The notes under the pieces were generated by a model that worked only from the letters and a program-made list of their open reading frames with translations, searched no databases and was not told the DNA's origin. This document shows, in pieces, positions 51,440-60,480 of a stretch of 64,000 bases of DNA (position 1 is the first letter of the stretch; each line of letters begins with the position of its first letter). Source of the DNA: Nocardia jinanensis. GTDB taxonomy: Bacteria; Actinomycetota; Actinomycetes; Mycobacteriales; Mycobacteriaceae. Both the position numbers and the translations under genes were made by a program. The stretch is from contig NZ_BMMH01000004.1 in assembly GCF_014645735.1 (NCBI RefSeq), forward strand, positions 395,405 to 459,404. The letters run 5' to 3'.

Positions 51440-51693
51440 GGCGCCGCCTGATCAGGCCGCGCGTAGTTGCGGATTGGAAGGTCAGTATGGAAAGGACCTA
51501 TTGGGTCGGTGTCGTGTAGCGCGCGGAGCCCTGTAACTATCCGTTCCAGAAGGATGCGGTGATTGTGACAGCGGGTCTGGCGATCATGCAGTGTCGTGGA
51601 CTGGCTGTTCTTACCGGGTCTGCCGGCCGCAGCAACTGAAGACACTTCGTCCGGAGAAAATCCGGTCACGGCGCGGGCATCGGTGGTTCTCAT
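51436..51693 (-). CDS. 85-aa protein of unknown function, operon gene 1
   Basis: The C-terminal half (IVTGLRALHDTDPIGPFHTDLPIRNYARPDQ) is conserved in the decayed copy at 37195-37407, and the stop overlaps the next ATG (ATGA), so at least this part is coding. The N-terminal half overlaps the divergent promoter zone, and the true start may be further inside. No family is recognised. Confidence 0.5.
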   Translation of the reverse strand: MRTTDARAVTGFSPDEVSSVAAAGRPGKNSQSTTLHDRQTRCHNHRILLERIVTGLRALHDTDPIGPFHTDLPIRNYARPDQAAP

Positions 51694-51821
51694 TGCTGCT
51701 CCCCTCGAGATCGATTCGGTGGGCTGTCAGTCCCAGAACAGCGGTGGAACCGCATGGCAAGAAAGGTGGCAAAACTGTTGAAAGAGACTTGCCGGTGCGG
51801 ACTTTCCACCAGAATCGAGTC

Positions 51822-53198
51822 ATGCAGGAGGGGAACGTCGAACGGGTAGCGGTGCCCGACAACAATCGTCAGCGCGCGCAGGTGGCCGATGAACTTGCGC
51901 GCGAAATCAAACGTCGGCGACAGGCGGCGGGGTTGAGCCAGCGCGAACTCGCAGCGCGAATCGGGTATACGCGTCAGTACGTGTCCATGACCGAGTGGGA
52001 GGACGCGAATCTGCCTTCCCGAGATCTTGTTGCGGCCATAGATGCAGGGCTCGACGCTGATGGTGAGCTTATGGCGGTACACGACCGGATCAAGCAAGAG
52101 CGGAAAGTCACCCGTCGAGACGTTAGCCGAGCAGACACAGCGGGTTCTGCGGGTGAGCAAAGTGAGTGTGTGCCCATGGGCGTCTTCGGCCCGCGCATTC
52201 ATCCAGGGGCGTTATCGGAGGCGATAGATGTAGACATGCCACTGGATCGCGAACAGATCGGTGCATACCTTCGGTCGCAGCAGATGTCCGAACATGCGAT
52301 CACGAGTCTCGTCGAGATGACCCGTCTGCTGGCTAGTCAGCGCCAAAGCGTGGCGCCGGGTGCGCTCCTCGGTCCCATCGAAGCACACCGGGACACTGTT
52401 TCGGCCCTGTTCCGGAGTACGAGCGACAGCCGGCTGAAAGAACGACTCGGATCACTGCTGGGTGAGACCTCCATTGTCGCAAGTCGAGTATGGAGTGCTG
52501 TCGGCGATCGTGCGATGGCGCTCTCGCACTGCGCATTTGCTCGCAAGCTGGCAGACAGCATGCGTGATCCGGTCATCGGAGGGGTGGCTCGAATATTCGA
52601 AAGCAACTTGCGGTCGGATGCGGCGACGCTGATCGGCTCGGACGGCGACGTAATCATTGGTCTGCGGATACTCAGAGACGCTGCAACGATGACAGATAGC
52701 TTGCCGCCTGCCGCCAGGGCAAGAATAGGCGCCGAGCTTGCCCAGGCATATGCGGTGCTCGAGCTTGATCGGGAGTGCCAGGACGCTCTGTCTCGCGCAC
52801 GGCGCGCTGTTGACGACATTGATGAAGTTGACCGTACTGGGCTTTTCAGTGACTGGGATGCGAGTCGGCTTCTTGTTTACGAAGGCACCTGCTGGCTCTT
52901 CCTGAACAAGCCCCGGAAAGCCATCGTTGCTCTCGACGCGGCACTGAGCACAACTGGAGACGGGAACCGGAATGTGGGGCTCGCCGCACAGGTCGACCTG
53001 GCGAGCGCATACAACCAGATCGGAGAACTCGAAGAGGGGTGTCGGATTCTCGGAGAAACCCACAGCAGTCTCGTTGCCATGGGTAACCAACGTGGTATCG
53101 AACGTGCACATCGGGCAATCGAGAGAACCACACCGTGGCGCAACGAGCAGCCTGTCCGGGCGCTCCGGGAACGGATCCGAAGTACCGAGATTCAGTGA
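51822..53198 (+). CDS. XRE-family regulator with TPR-like C-terminal domain
   Basis: The 458-aa protein has an XRE helix-turn-helix at residues about 20-75 (REIKRRRQAAGLSQRELAARIGYTRQYVSMTEWE) and a long helical C-terminal part made of degenerate TPR-like repeats (GDRAMALSHCAFARKLADSM, LDRECQDALSRARRAVDD, IGELEEGCRILGETHSSL). This layout is common in actinobacterial regulators next to small unknown proteins. It is divergent from the five-gene operon and likely regulates it. ATG 51822 is preferred; the frame is open upstream. It converges on the HAD gene with a 7-bp overlap. Confidence 0.85.
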   Translation: MQEGNVERVAVPDNNRQRAQVADELAREIKRRRQAAGLSQRELAARIGYTRQYVSMTEWEDANLPSRDLVAAIDAGLDADGELMAVHDRIKQERKVTRRDVSRADTAGSAGEQSECVPMGVFGPRIHPGALSEAIDVDMPLDREQIGAYLRSQQMSEHAITSLVEMTRLLASQRQSVAPGALLGPIEAHRDTVSALFRSTSDSRLKERLGSLLGETSIVASRVWSAVGDRAMALSHCAFARKLADSMRDPVIGGVARIFESNLRSDAATLIGSDGDVIIGLRILRDAATMTDSLPPAARARIGAELAQAYAVLELDRECQDALSRARRAVDDIDEVDRTGLFSDWDASRLLVYEGTCWLFLNKPRKAIVALDAALSTTGDGNRNVGLAAQVDLASAYNQIGELEEGCRILGETHSSLVAMGNQRGIERAHRAIERTTPWRNEQPVRALRERIRSTEIQ

Positions 53199-53911
53199 GC
53201 GGCACCGGTCAGTGATTGGACCGCGGAGACAACCGAGTCCGGATCCAAGGCATCGAGGATCTCATCGGGAGAGTGTTCCAGTAATTCGCTGTGCTTCATA
53301 CGGTGCGTTACGACGATAACCCGAAAGCCGGCATGCCGAGCACAATAGATATCGTTCGGAGCGTCACCTACAACCACAGTCTGCGAAATAGCAAGCGGGC
53401 TTCCGAACTGGCTGAGATATCGGTCGGCGACAACAGCAGGCAGTTCCAGCCTGTCCCGGGAATCCGAGCCGTAAGCGCCAAGGTCGAGTCGCAGGAGCGA
53501 ATCCAGGCCGGCCACTCTCAGCTTGGTTTCTGCCGCAGATCGCAAGTTACCGGTCAAGACGGTTTGAACGAACCCGAGTTTGTCCAGTTCTGCGATCGAC
53601 TCGGCCGCACCGGCATAGGCCGGTTGGTCTCGCGCCAGCTCCGCTTCGCTTTCGGACATCACCTCCGCCAGTTCGTTGTGGAAGCGAGCAACGCCGGCCT
53701 GCGCCAGTTCTTGCGGGATACCCGACGTAACAGCTGCTTCGACAACGATCGACTCGTCGGTGAACCCGTGCACTCGTGCTGCTGGGAAAACCACATCGGG
53801 CTCCGCTAAAGCGTAAGTACGTGAGATAGCCCTTCGGAGCCATCTCAGGTCGGCAGGGATCAGGGTGCCGTCGATATCCCAGATGACGAGTCCCGGGCGC
53901 GCCGCAGTCAT
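53192..53911 (-). CDS. HAD-superfamily phosphatase
   Basis: The 239-aa protein has the HAD motif I WDIDGTL (nucleophile Asp and +2 Asp), motif II TGN in VLTGNLRSA, and motif IV VVVGDAPNDIYCA, with a helical cap between, as in phosphoglycolate phosphatase-like enzymes. It would dephosphorylate a small phosphorylated metabolite. It faces the XRE regulator tail to tail. Confidence 0.9.
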   Translation of the reverse strand: MTAARPGLVIWDIDGTLIPADLRWLRRAISRTYALAEPDVVFPAARVHGFTDESIVVEAAVTSGIPQELAQAGVARFHNELAEVMSESEAELARDQPAYAGAAESIAELDKLGFVQTVLTGNLRSAAETKLRVAGLDSLLRLDLGAYGSDSRDRLELPAVVADRYLSQFGSPLAISQTVVVGDAPNDIYCARHAGFRVIVVTHRMKHSELLEHSPDEILDALDPDSVVSAVQSLTGAAH

Positions 53912-54220
53912 GAGAGGATTCTGACAGACCCGATCAGAACCTACGAGGCTGCGGTGACCGATCCGTCATGCGTACGCAGGGTCCTCGGTGCTTACCGTCG
54001 CTCACGAAAGAAATTCCAGGTGGGTCCTTGCCGGTGCCGTGCTGTTGCTCGGATTTGCCGTCGTTGTGCCGGTATCCAAGTACCTGGCGACCCTCGCCCC
54101 GGCGGGAACTTCCATCACGGCGTGATACCGCTGCTCGACCACACTCAACTTCACCAGCATCAGGCCTGGGTCCTTCACCACGAACGAACACGTTCGGGCG
54201 ATCCAACCCGCGGCCAGCGG

Positions 54221-54258
54221 TGTCAAGCATCAGGTGAAGCCGGTGTGTCAAGCATCAG
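54221..54258. repeat. short tandem direct repeat
   Basis: TGTCAAGCATCAG occurs twice, 25 bp apart, each followed by (G/T)TGAA. Could be regulator sites or slippage duplication. Confidence 0.5.
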
Positions 54259-54318
54259 TTGAACCACGACAACCACGTTCCGCGAGTGCTTGCCGAGTTT
54301 CGCCATATAGGTTCAAGA

Positions 54319-54342
54319 GCGGCGGCGCCTGCGCGCCGCCGC
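54319..54342. other. perfect 10-bp GC hairpin
   Basis: GCGGCGGCGC (54319-54328) and GCGCCGCCGC (54333-54342) pair perfectly around a CTGC loop. It lies 184 bp beyond the stop of the 54527-55348 gene and may act as a terminator, but no T tract follows on either strand. Confidence 0.5.
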
Positions 54343-54526
54343 CACGCAACCCGGCGTGGCCTGGCTGCGCTGGCGGCCCCACCGGGCGCGTCGGCGACAC
54401 GCTGGCGCCACCTGCTTCCGACCCGAGATTGCTGAATTTTCAATAACCGAGAAGTGTGGGCGCGACGAGAGCCGTACCCGACTTACCTCCCGCAGCCGCA
54501 CACGAGTCGGCCGGCAATCTGCCCGG

Positions 54527-55348
54527 TCAACCGGCTGTGGTCCCGTCGGCCGAATCGTCCACCAACGGCGAAGCCTCACCCTCAGGCTGTTTCTTCTCCG
54601 CCTCAACCGTTTCAACGTTCGGCTCGCCGTCCAGAGACTCAACCTCGGGTTCCGATACGACAGCGCTTGGTCGAAGCTCCCTGGCCTCACGAAAGGCGGG
54701 CTGATCAGCCGGGTAGTCCTTGCGATTGTCATCCATCGGCGACCAGGTACCCGTCACCCGACCGTTCTGCATGATCTCGGGCAGGGGATCGTTGTCCCAG
54801 CAAAACAGGTACCCGTCGTCGTCCTCGAAGGTCATCGCGGGGAGATACAAATACCTCTGCACCGGGCGAACCAGCGACAGATGCCGGACCGAGGTGTCAA
54901 GCACATCTACCCGATGCTCCCCACCCGCCTCCATCATCCGAGTAGGTGGCTGAAAGGACACTTTCACGTCTTCGAAGGCGGTGTTGTCAAATGGACACAC
55001 GAGCCAACCGGGCTGCCATTTCAAGTCGTAGATTGGCCTGTCATCGGCGTTCTTGACACGCACTCCCCAGTGGAAGCCTTCTTCTCCCGCAAAGACGACG
55101 GTTGCATGGATCCTGCGGGTCCTTCTCAGAGCCCGTGCTTTCTCTTCTTCACGATCACGCGCCCTCTCCTTCGCGTTGTCGATCGCTACCCACATGGCGA
55201 CGCTCACGGCGACTGTCGAGATGGCTGCACCCACCCAGGTACCTAACGGTCCCCATTCGAGACCCCAGCTCAACTTACGATTCAACACGGCCACAACGAA
55301 TCCCACGACAATGGCCGCGACGGAACTGGCCGCTATGACTAGTTTCAC
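54527..55348 (-). CDS. hypothetical two-span membrane protein
   Basis: The 273-aa protein starts with two hydrophobic helices (VIAASSVAAIVVGFVVAVL and WVGAAISTVAVSVAMWVAI), then a charged coiled segment (NAKERARDREEEKARALRR), a beta-rich domain, and a low-complexity acidic tail of about 60 residues. This is typical of uncharacterised actinobacterial membrane proteins often encoded in genomic islands. Function is unknown. Confidence 0.75.
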   Translation of the reverse strand: MKLVIAASSVAAIVVGFVVAVLNRKLSWGLEWGPLGTWVGAAISTVAVSVAMWVAIDNAKERARDREEEKARALRRTRRIHATVVFAGEEGFHWGVRVKNADDRPIYDLKWQPGWLVCPFDNTAFEDVKVSFQPPTRMMEAGGEHRVDVLDTSVRHLSLVRPVQRYLYLPAMTFEDDDGYLFCWDNDPLPEIMQNGRVTGTWSPMDDNRKDYPADQPAFREARELRPSAVVSEPEVESLDGEPNVETVEAEKKQPEGEASPLVDDSADGTTAG

Positions 55349-56118
55349 ATGCGGAACCGTAGTACACCGGATTCGATGCCGCCCGACCTCGCTCTAATCG
55401 CCGATGGTGACAATCGAAGACAGTGCGCGGCCTTCGGCCGCGTGGCCCTGCTGACTGGTGGCCTGCATTGTGTTCCCGTGTCCCTCCACCGTCAAGGGCG
55501 CCCAAGGGCGTCAGCTTCGCTGATGGGGCATTCACCACCCTTGACCGCGGAGCCTACGCGAGAAAGGCAGGCCCTATGGGGCAGGCGGGGAAGCCAGCCC
55601 CTGTATGCGCAGACCACCATCCAACAGGGCCAACCGTGGTCCGGACACAACGAAGCGGCGGGGTATCAATCTCCGCCGCTCCATTTCCGCCGGTCCGCAA
55701 CTGGTCCGCAGAGCCGCCGTATTCGACCGACAGCCACCAACGACCCCAACGAACAATGCCCAGGTCACGCCACCTCAGCCGACGATGCCAACCCCGGCCA
55801 TTCCTCGCAAAACAGATATTTCCCGCTCTCCTAAAGCGGGTTGCGCAGGTTCGCACCCTGCCAAGGGAACAACCATGTGCGCGGGTCAGGCGGTGATGCC
55901 TACCCCCGATGGGTGCACGCCACCACCGAGCAGGCCCCGTTGGGTCACTAGTGCTCTGACCACAATTGTTCACGGTGTTGATCGGAAGTCGGAGATCGTC
56001 ATGCCGGACTACTCCCGCTCGTTTGGATGCCGTTCGAGAACGGTTGCTGGATACGCTCGGCGAGGTCAGTCGGCCGGTGGACGAGCCGGGATGAGAACAG
56101 CCGTCATCGACGACAAGC
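55349..56118. other. 770-bp region without a protein gene; contains a tRNA 3' fragment
   Basis: Several frames exist, none with a family match or ribosome-binding site. The only recognisable item is the tRNA-like 3' half at 55823-55868. Confidence 0.5.
55823..55868 (+). other. 3' half of a tRNA-Arg(CCT)-like sequence, candidate attachment-site remnant
   Basis: The anticodon arm (stem CCGCT/AGCGG, loop CTCCTAA, anticodon CCT), a 5-nt variable region, the T arm (GCAGG-TTCGCAC-CCTGC) and a following CAAGGGA acceptor strand are all in correct register. The 5' half (D arm and TCCCTTG acceptor strand) is missing upstream. Integrases commonly leave such tRNA 3' ends as attachment sites. Confidence 0.5.
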
Positions 56119-56700
56119 TCAGAAACCTTCGGGGTGTTGGGAAAGCCAATGCGCGTGCTGGTGCATGAGCGTGTCGCGTTCGGCGGGAGTGGGCAGCAGG
56201 ACATCCGTGCCGCCGTCGTAGGGATGGTGTATCCGCTCCAAGGACAGATCAGTGATCATGACCCCTCTGGTGGCGTCGTTGGCTACAACGCGCAGAAGGT
56301 CATCTACAGCGCCGCGCTGCCAGGGTATGCGGCTGACGAACAGGTGGGTGTAGGAGATGAACTCAGCGTCGGTCTCGGTTGGGTCATTGCAGACAGAGGT
56401 CCAGTAGCGGGCACCGAGCCACTGTGCATGGTCAACGGGCGGCGCGTCTGGCTCAGGACGGTTGGACCAGCCGCAAGTGATGAGGTAGACCTCTTGCCCG
56501 GTGAACAACTCGTCCAGGACCGTGTTGTACCGGTCGAGCACGATGCTGTACTCGTCGGCAGTGTCGGGATAGCGCTTGGACCCGGGCAGGCTATGGAACC
56601 GTACCCATCGATCCCTATAGGCATGCTTGAGCTCATCAGCCAACGGGGGACACCGCCGCCAATGTCGTTGCCAGAGCCCCGACAGATCGTCACTACACAT
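56119..56700 (-). CDS. DUF3885-like hypothetical protein
   Basis: The 193-aa soluble protein has RWVRFHSLPGSKRYPDTADEY and IVLDRYNTVLDELFTGQEVYLIT in its N-terminal half, a pattern I associate with DUF3885 proteins of actinobacteria. The C-terminal half has LFVSRIPWQRGAVDDLLRVVANDATRGVMITDL. Function is unknown. It sits between the tRNA fragment and IS630. Confidence 0.65.
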   Translation of the reverse strand: MCSDDLSGLWQRHWRRCPPLADELKHAYRDRWVRFHSLPGSKRYPDTADEYSIVLDRYNTVLDELFTGQEVYLITCGWSNRPEPDAPPVDHAQWLGARYWTSVCNDPTETDAEFISYTHLFVSRIPWQRGAVDDLLRVVANDATRGVMITDLSLERIHHPYDGGTDVLLPTPAERDTLMHQHAHWLSQHPEGF

Positions 56701-56761
56701 CCGATCACAGTATCCGCAGGATAAGTATGTTGATCACGAACATTTGGTGGCCCGTTTGCAC

Positions 56762-57885
56762 TCAGGCTGCGGTCGCGTGGGGTCGTGGTCGGCCCCATCG
56801 TTGCTGGCGTTCACTACGGACGCGGGCACGTTCTCGGCGTTGCGCTGCGAGGATGTCGGGGTGGCGGGCGTTGGCGTTGCGCCAGCGCAGGTAGTCCTGC
56901 AGGCGCCGAGCGAGCACAGTGTGGTTGGGGTGGTTGGAATCGCCCATGGTGAAGGTGCGAAGCGGCCCGAACTGGGCCTCGATCGGATTGGCCCATGAGG
57001 CGTTGGTCGGGGTGAAACACAGTTCGACGTTGTTTTTCGCTGCCCAGGAACGGATCGCGGGTGTCTTGTTCGCGGAGAGATTGTCCAGGATCACGTAGAC
57101 CGGCTCGCCGTCGGGGCGGGCGGTGCGGATCGACTTCAGGGCAGCCAGGCTGAGGTCGCCGCCTTTGCGGCGGCGGGTGACGCCCCACAACTGGTCGTCG
57201 TCGAGGCTGTAGCAGCCGTGGAAGTAGCGGATGCCATGGGTTCGGCGGTAGGTCGCGGGCAGCCGGTGCGGTTTCGACGCCTGCGTCCATGCCGATCCGT
57301 GGCAGGGCCGGATCGACAGCGGCCCGAACTGGTCGAACGAGAAGCACCGGTCGGGGTGTTCGGTGGTGACCCGCTCGATCCGGTCCAGTTTCGTTTCTTT
57401 GTCCGGATCGGTGGATTCTTTCCAGGTTCGGGTGTGTTGGAAGGTGATCCCACGCTCACACAGGATCTGCCGCAGCCGCTCACGGCCGACCGTCACGATC
57501 CGAACCGGGTTATCAGCCAGGGAACCGGCGAGTTTGCGCACGCTCCAGTGCGTGAACGGCCGGTCGAGGGTGACCGGTCGCGTTGTGGCCGCCGCGATGA
57601 CGAACTCGATGTCGTCATCGCTGATCAGGCGGGGACGGCCTCCCGCCCATCGAGGGTCCAGCGCGGCCAGGCCTTTCTCGTTGAACGCATGGATCACGTC
57701 CCGGACGGTGTCCTCGTCGGCTGCCACCAGTCGGGCGATCGCCGGTACCAGCGTCCCGGACGCCGACGCCATGATGATCATCGCCCGCCGCATCCGGATC
57801 GCCGACCTTTACCGCGCCGCACAATCTGTTGCAGCCGTTGACCTTCCGCGTCGGTCAGCCGACGCGCTCGAACCGGTTCCGCTAC
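56762..57885 (-). mobile_element. IS630-family transposase, frameshifted
   Basis: From ATG 57793 a 343-aa frame covers most of an IS630/Tc1-type transposase: a helix-turn-helix (AIARLVAADEDTVRDVIHAFN), then the DDE domain with FSFDQFGPLSIRP, PVYVILDNLSANKT and a final Glu in NPIEAQFG. The upstream part (RRLTDAEGQRLQQIVRRGK, about 57885-57812) is in another frame; a one-base deletion near 57805-57810 explains this. Unless frameshifting is programmed, the element is inactive. Terminal inverted repeats were not found by eye. Confidence 0.82.
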
Positions 57886-58019
57886 AAATCACCCCACACA
57901 ATTGACAGCGATCACCGTCAACAGTGCGGCAATCTCCCCCACACCGCCGGATTCCCAGCGGCGTGTCACCTCAACCCGGCCAACGTTCGTGGTCAACGCA
58001 CTAGACCGCCTATCTCCGG

Positions 58020-59975
58020 CTACGACGAAAACAGATACTTCAAATCGCCGCCCCGCCTGAGGTTATCGATCCTCTGTCGGTATTGGTCTCGCTGATGTGT
58101 CGCGTACATGCTCACTGTTTCGCCGGTGACGATCGCCCGGATGACAGTGTTCAGCGCGCTCCGGCCCATTGCCAGGGCGAAATCAGCGATGCTTTCGCAC
58201 GCCGCGGTGGACAGCGTGCCTCCGTGGATCGCTGCGTTACGGGATCGCGTCAACCGTCCCACCCGGGCATTGAGCAGGCGGAACTCGGCATCGAAGGAAC
58301 TTCCGAGTGCGGTCGTCGAGCGGAGGATGTCGTCGGTTTCGCTGAGCTGACGCACCAGCCAGTGCTTCGAGTAGATCCGTCTCAACGTGCCCACATGTGG
58401 CAGGGCTTTCCGTACATCAAAATGCGAGCTCCACCCGGACTCTTCGATGTCGTCTTGTATCGCCCTCAGGGCTGGATCGTCCGGTGCACCAGGTGTGCGA
58501 TCCGGCCTGTGCTGGACCACGGCGGCAAAGGCATCGTGTCCGATACGATTCGCCAACGATGTGACGGCGAACTCGTCGAACAGGTACTCCTCGGCAAACG
58601 CGTACCAGTTGTACTTCTCGTGGGGCGCAACCCAGGTATTGCAATGTTCGATGGCCCTGACCGCGGCTGTGACAATTGCTTGCGGGTCTTCCCGAGGTAC
58701 ACCCGTGAGCGCATGAAGGAGCGCGAGCACTGGCTGCAGCTGTTGTGCACGTTCGCTGGTGATCAGAAAGCCGTCAGCAGTCATCTCCCTAAGATTGGTG
58801 GAGAAGTAATCGTTCTCAAAAAATACGGGATTGGGCATTGGATGCTTCGGCCCCCACTCGGTGGGACGCGGGTTGTAGAAACCGTCGCCGAAAAGCAATG
58901 TGCCGCCGAGAACCTGCCACATCTCCTCCGGAGCTCCTGCCACTGCGAGTACCGTGTCCAAGTACAGTCGAGCCATTTCTACGGCGCGGTGGCGCTCGAC
59001 TCCGTCAACGGCCACCCTGGCGTAGACGAGCTGCGGAAGGTACTCGAAACCGGAAAAATCGTCCATATCGTCGGACAGTTGAAGTTCGCGAATCTTGTCG
59101 GTCAGCAGCTCCTCCGGCACCACGGAGAAATTTTCCCGTGCTCGCTCATGGTCGCAGAGTGCACTGGCCAGCTGCTGTGCGTCGTAGAATGTGACATTGC
59201 CATGGGTCATGCACTCGTAGCCCTTGACAAACGCCGGGTGAAGACGAAACCACACAACGTAATCCGCCGTTGCGGGCGTCTGCACAATGCAGCGCTCGGC
59301 CAGGGTAGCCAGTTCGCTATCGGTCAAATTTGTCGGTGCATTGAAGTTCTCGGGTGTAATTGGGTCGACCGGGTCGCCAACCCTAACTTGCGCGTCTCTG
59401 ACGCTGCTGGCATGTCCAAACAGAACCTTCACAGCGGTTGACATTGGGCTCCAAAACCAACGCCCTTGCCGGCGCAAGTCGCTTAGTCCGACCAGCGTGT
59501 CTCGAAGGTAAGCAACTCGCTCGTGCGGGTATTTGGCATAGTCAATATCGCGGCACGCTTCCACCAAGTCACTCCAAGCCGCAACGAGGGCCTCATCCGG
59601 TTCCAGAGCCTTAGCCAGCGTGTCAACATGCCCGGCGATTACGGGCCGTACGCTGTCCTCAAGGTTGTACCCTCTTCCATTCGTCTTGGGAACGAGCAGT
59701 TGACTCGTGATCGTTTGGTGAACGACTGTCGCCTTGGAGCCGACCAATTTTTGCAGTTGTGGCCCTATCCAAGTGGCGGCCTCGTCGAGGTCAGAGGCCA
59801 TCGACTGCCAGTCACGTACCTGCTGCCCAGTATGTTCGCGTGCATCCGCACAGGCGTTAGAGATTTCATGAACGATCGCGGTCAACGGCATACGACCTGC
59901 CGTGCAGGTGATCGTTTTCTTCCGCCCGGTGTACTCGTCGAGTTCCTCAAGCCACCGATCACGCTGTTCGAACAT
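58020..59975 (-). CDS. 651-aa protein with C-terminal HEPN motif
   Basis: The 651-aa soluble protein has no family I can name over its first 500 residues (mixed alpha/beta, e.g. QLVYARVAVDGVERHRAVEMARLYLDTVLAVAGA). The last 120 residues are helical and contain TRSRNAAIHGG near residue 579-586, a classic R-x4-H HEPN ribonuclease motif. This architecture, a long sensor-like region plus HEPN, fits stand-alone abortive-infection proteins. ATG 59975 is preferred because it follows AGGAGG; ATG 59999 would precede that site. It lies right beside IS630. Confidence 0.8.
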   Translation of the reverse strand: MFEQRDRWLEELDEYTGRKKTITCTAGRMPLTAIVHEISNACADAREHTGQQVRDWQSMASDLDEAATWIGPQLQKLVGSKATVVHQTITSQLLVPKTNGRGYNLEDSVRPVIAGHVDTLAKALEPDEALVAAWSDLVEACRDIDYAKYPHERVAYLRDTLVGLSDLRRQGRWFWSPMSTAVKVLFGHASSVRDAQVRVGDPVDPITPENFNAPTNLTDSELATLAERCIVQTPATADYVVWFRLHPAFVKGYECMTHGNVTFYDAQQLASALCDHERARENFSVVPEELLTDKIRELQLSDDMDDFSGFEYLPQLVYARVAVDGVERHRAVEMARLYLDTVLAVAGAPEEMWQVLGGTLLFGDGFYNPRPTEWGPKHPMPNPVFFENDYFSTNLREMTADGFLITSERAQQLQPVLALLHALTGVPREDPQAIVTAAVRAIEHCNTWVAPHEKYNWYAFAEEYLFDEFAVTSLANRIGHDAFAAVVQHRPDRTPGAPDDPALRAIQDDIEESGWSSHFDVRKALPHVGTLRRIYSKHWLVRQLSETDDILRSTTALGSSFDAEFRLLNARVGRLTRSRNAAIHGGTLSTAACESIADFALAMGRSALNTVIRAIVTGETVSMYATHQRDQYRQRIDNLRRGGDLKYLFSS

Positions 59976-60441
59976 CCAACCTCCTCTTGTGCTGGTCATT
60001 TGTTAATAGCCGCGCGGCATGACAGGTCGTTCGTTGTCAGTTTGACGTCGATAAGTGTGTTTCGCCAGGTAATCGACCGGGATGCAGCGGGACCAGAACG
60101 GGACCACACGCTACGCACGATGCCGAACAACCGCCATGTCAGCGCCGATCGGCGCATCACCGAATCATGCTTCTGACCAGGTAATTTCGCTCAGCGGCTG
60201 GACTGGGGGGCAAGTGGGTCGGTGACGACAGGTCTGACGACAACGCCGACGACAGCGGAGTCAGTCGCACCGCCCACTTCGTGCCGACTGAGGGTCGAAA
60301 CGCCCTGATCGCGGACCGGTCCCGTGCCTGGCAGTGTGAGGACACGGGGATTCGAGGCCGCTTGGCTTCATCAAGACGCAGGCCGGGTCCGGGACCACCC
60401 CGTTCCCGGCCTGTTCTATTTGACCCAACCCGCATTTACCT
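59976..60441. other. 466-bp region without a gene
   Basis: Only short frames with arginine/proline-rich translations are seen. It contains the promoter of the HEPN gene on its left side and the 3' flank of the acyl-CoA ligase on its right side. Confidence 0.45.
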
Positions 60442-60479
60442 GAAGGTCTGCCCGGATTGCAGCACGGCCGGGGACCTTC
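60442..60479 (-). terminator. hairpin after the acyl-CoA ligase stop
   Basis: GAAGGTC (60442-60448) pairs with GACCTTC (60473-60479), with an inner CCCGG/CCGGG pairing. It begins 1 bp beyond the ligase stop codon. The T tract is weak, as is usual in high-GC genomes. Confidence 0.6.
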
Positions 60480-60480
60480 T

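Larger units (their letters stand above)
53912..54526. other. 615-bp region without a gene
   Basis: No supported frame is seen. It holds a pair of short direct repeats (TGTCAAGCATCAG at 54221-54233 and 54246-54258) and a perfect GC-rich hairpin at 54319-54342. It may be decayed DNA left of the element at 54.5-60 kb. Confidence 0.5.

Noticed and set aside
55801..55870. Complete tRNA gene
   Set aside because: The anticodon and T arms fit, but no D arm or matching 5' acceptor strand exists upstream.
58083..59441. 452-codon plus-strand frame
   Set aside because: Antisense to the HEPN-motif gene; composition is shadow-like and it has no family match.
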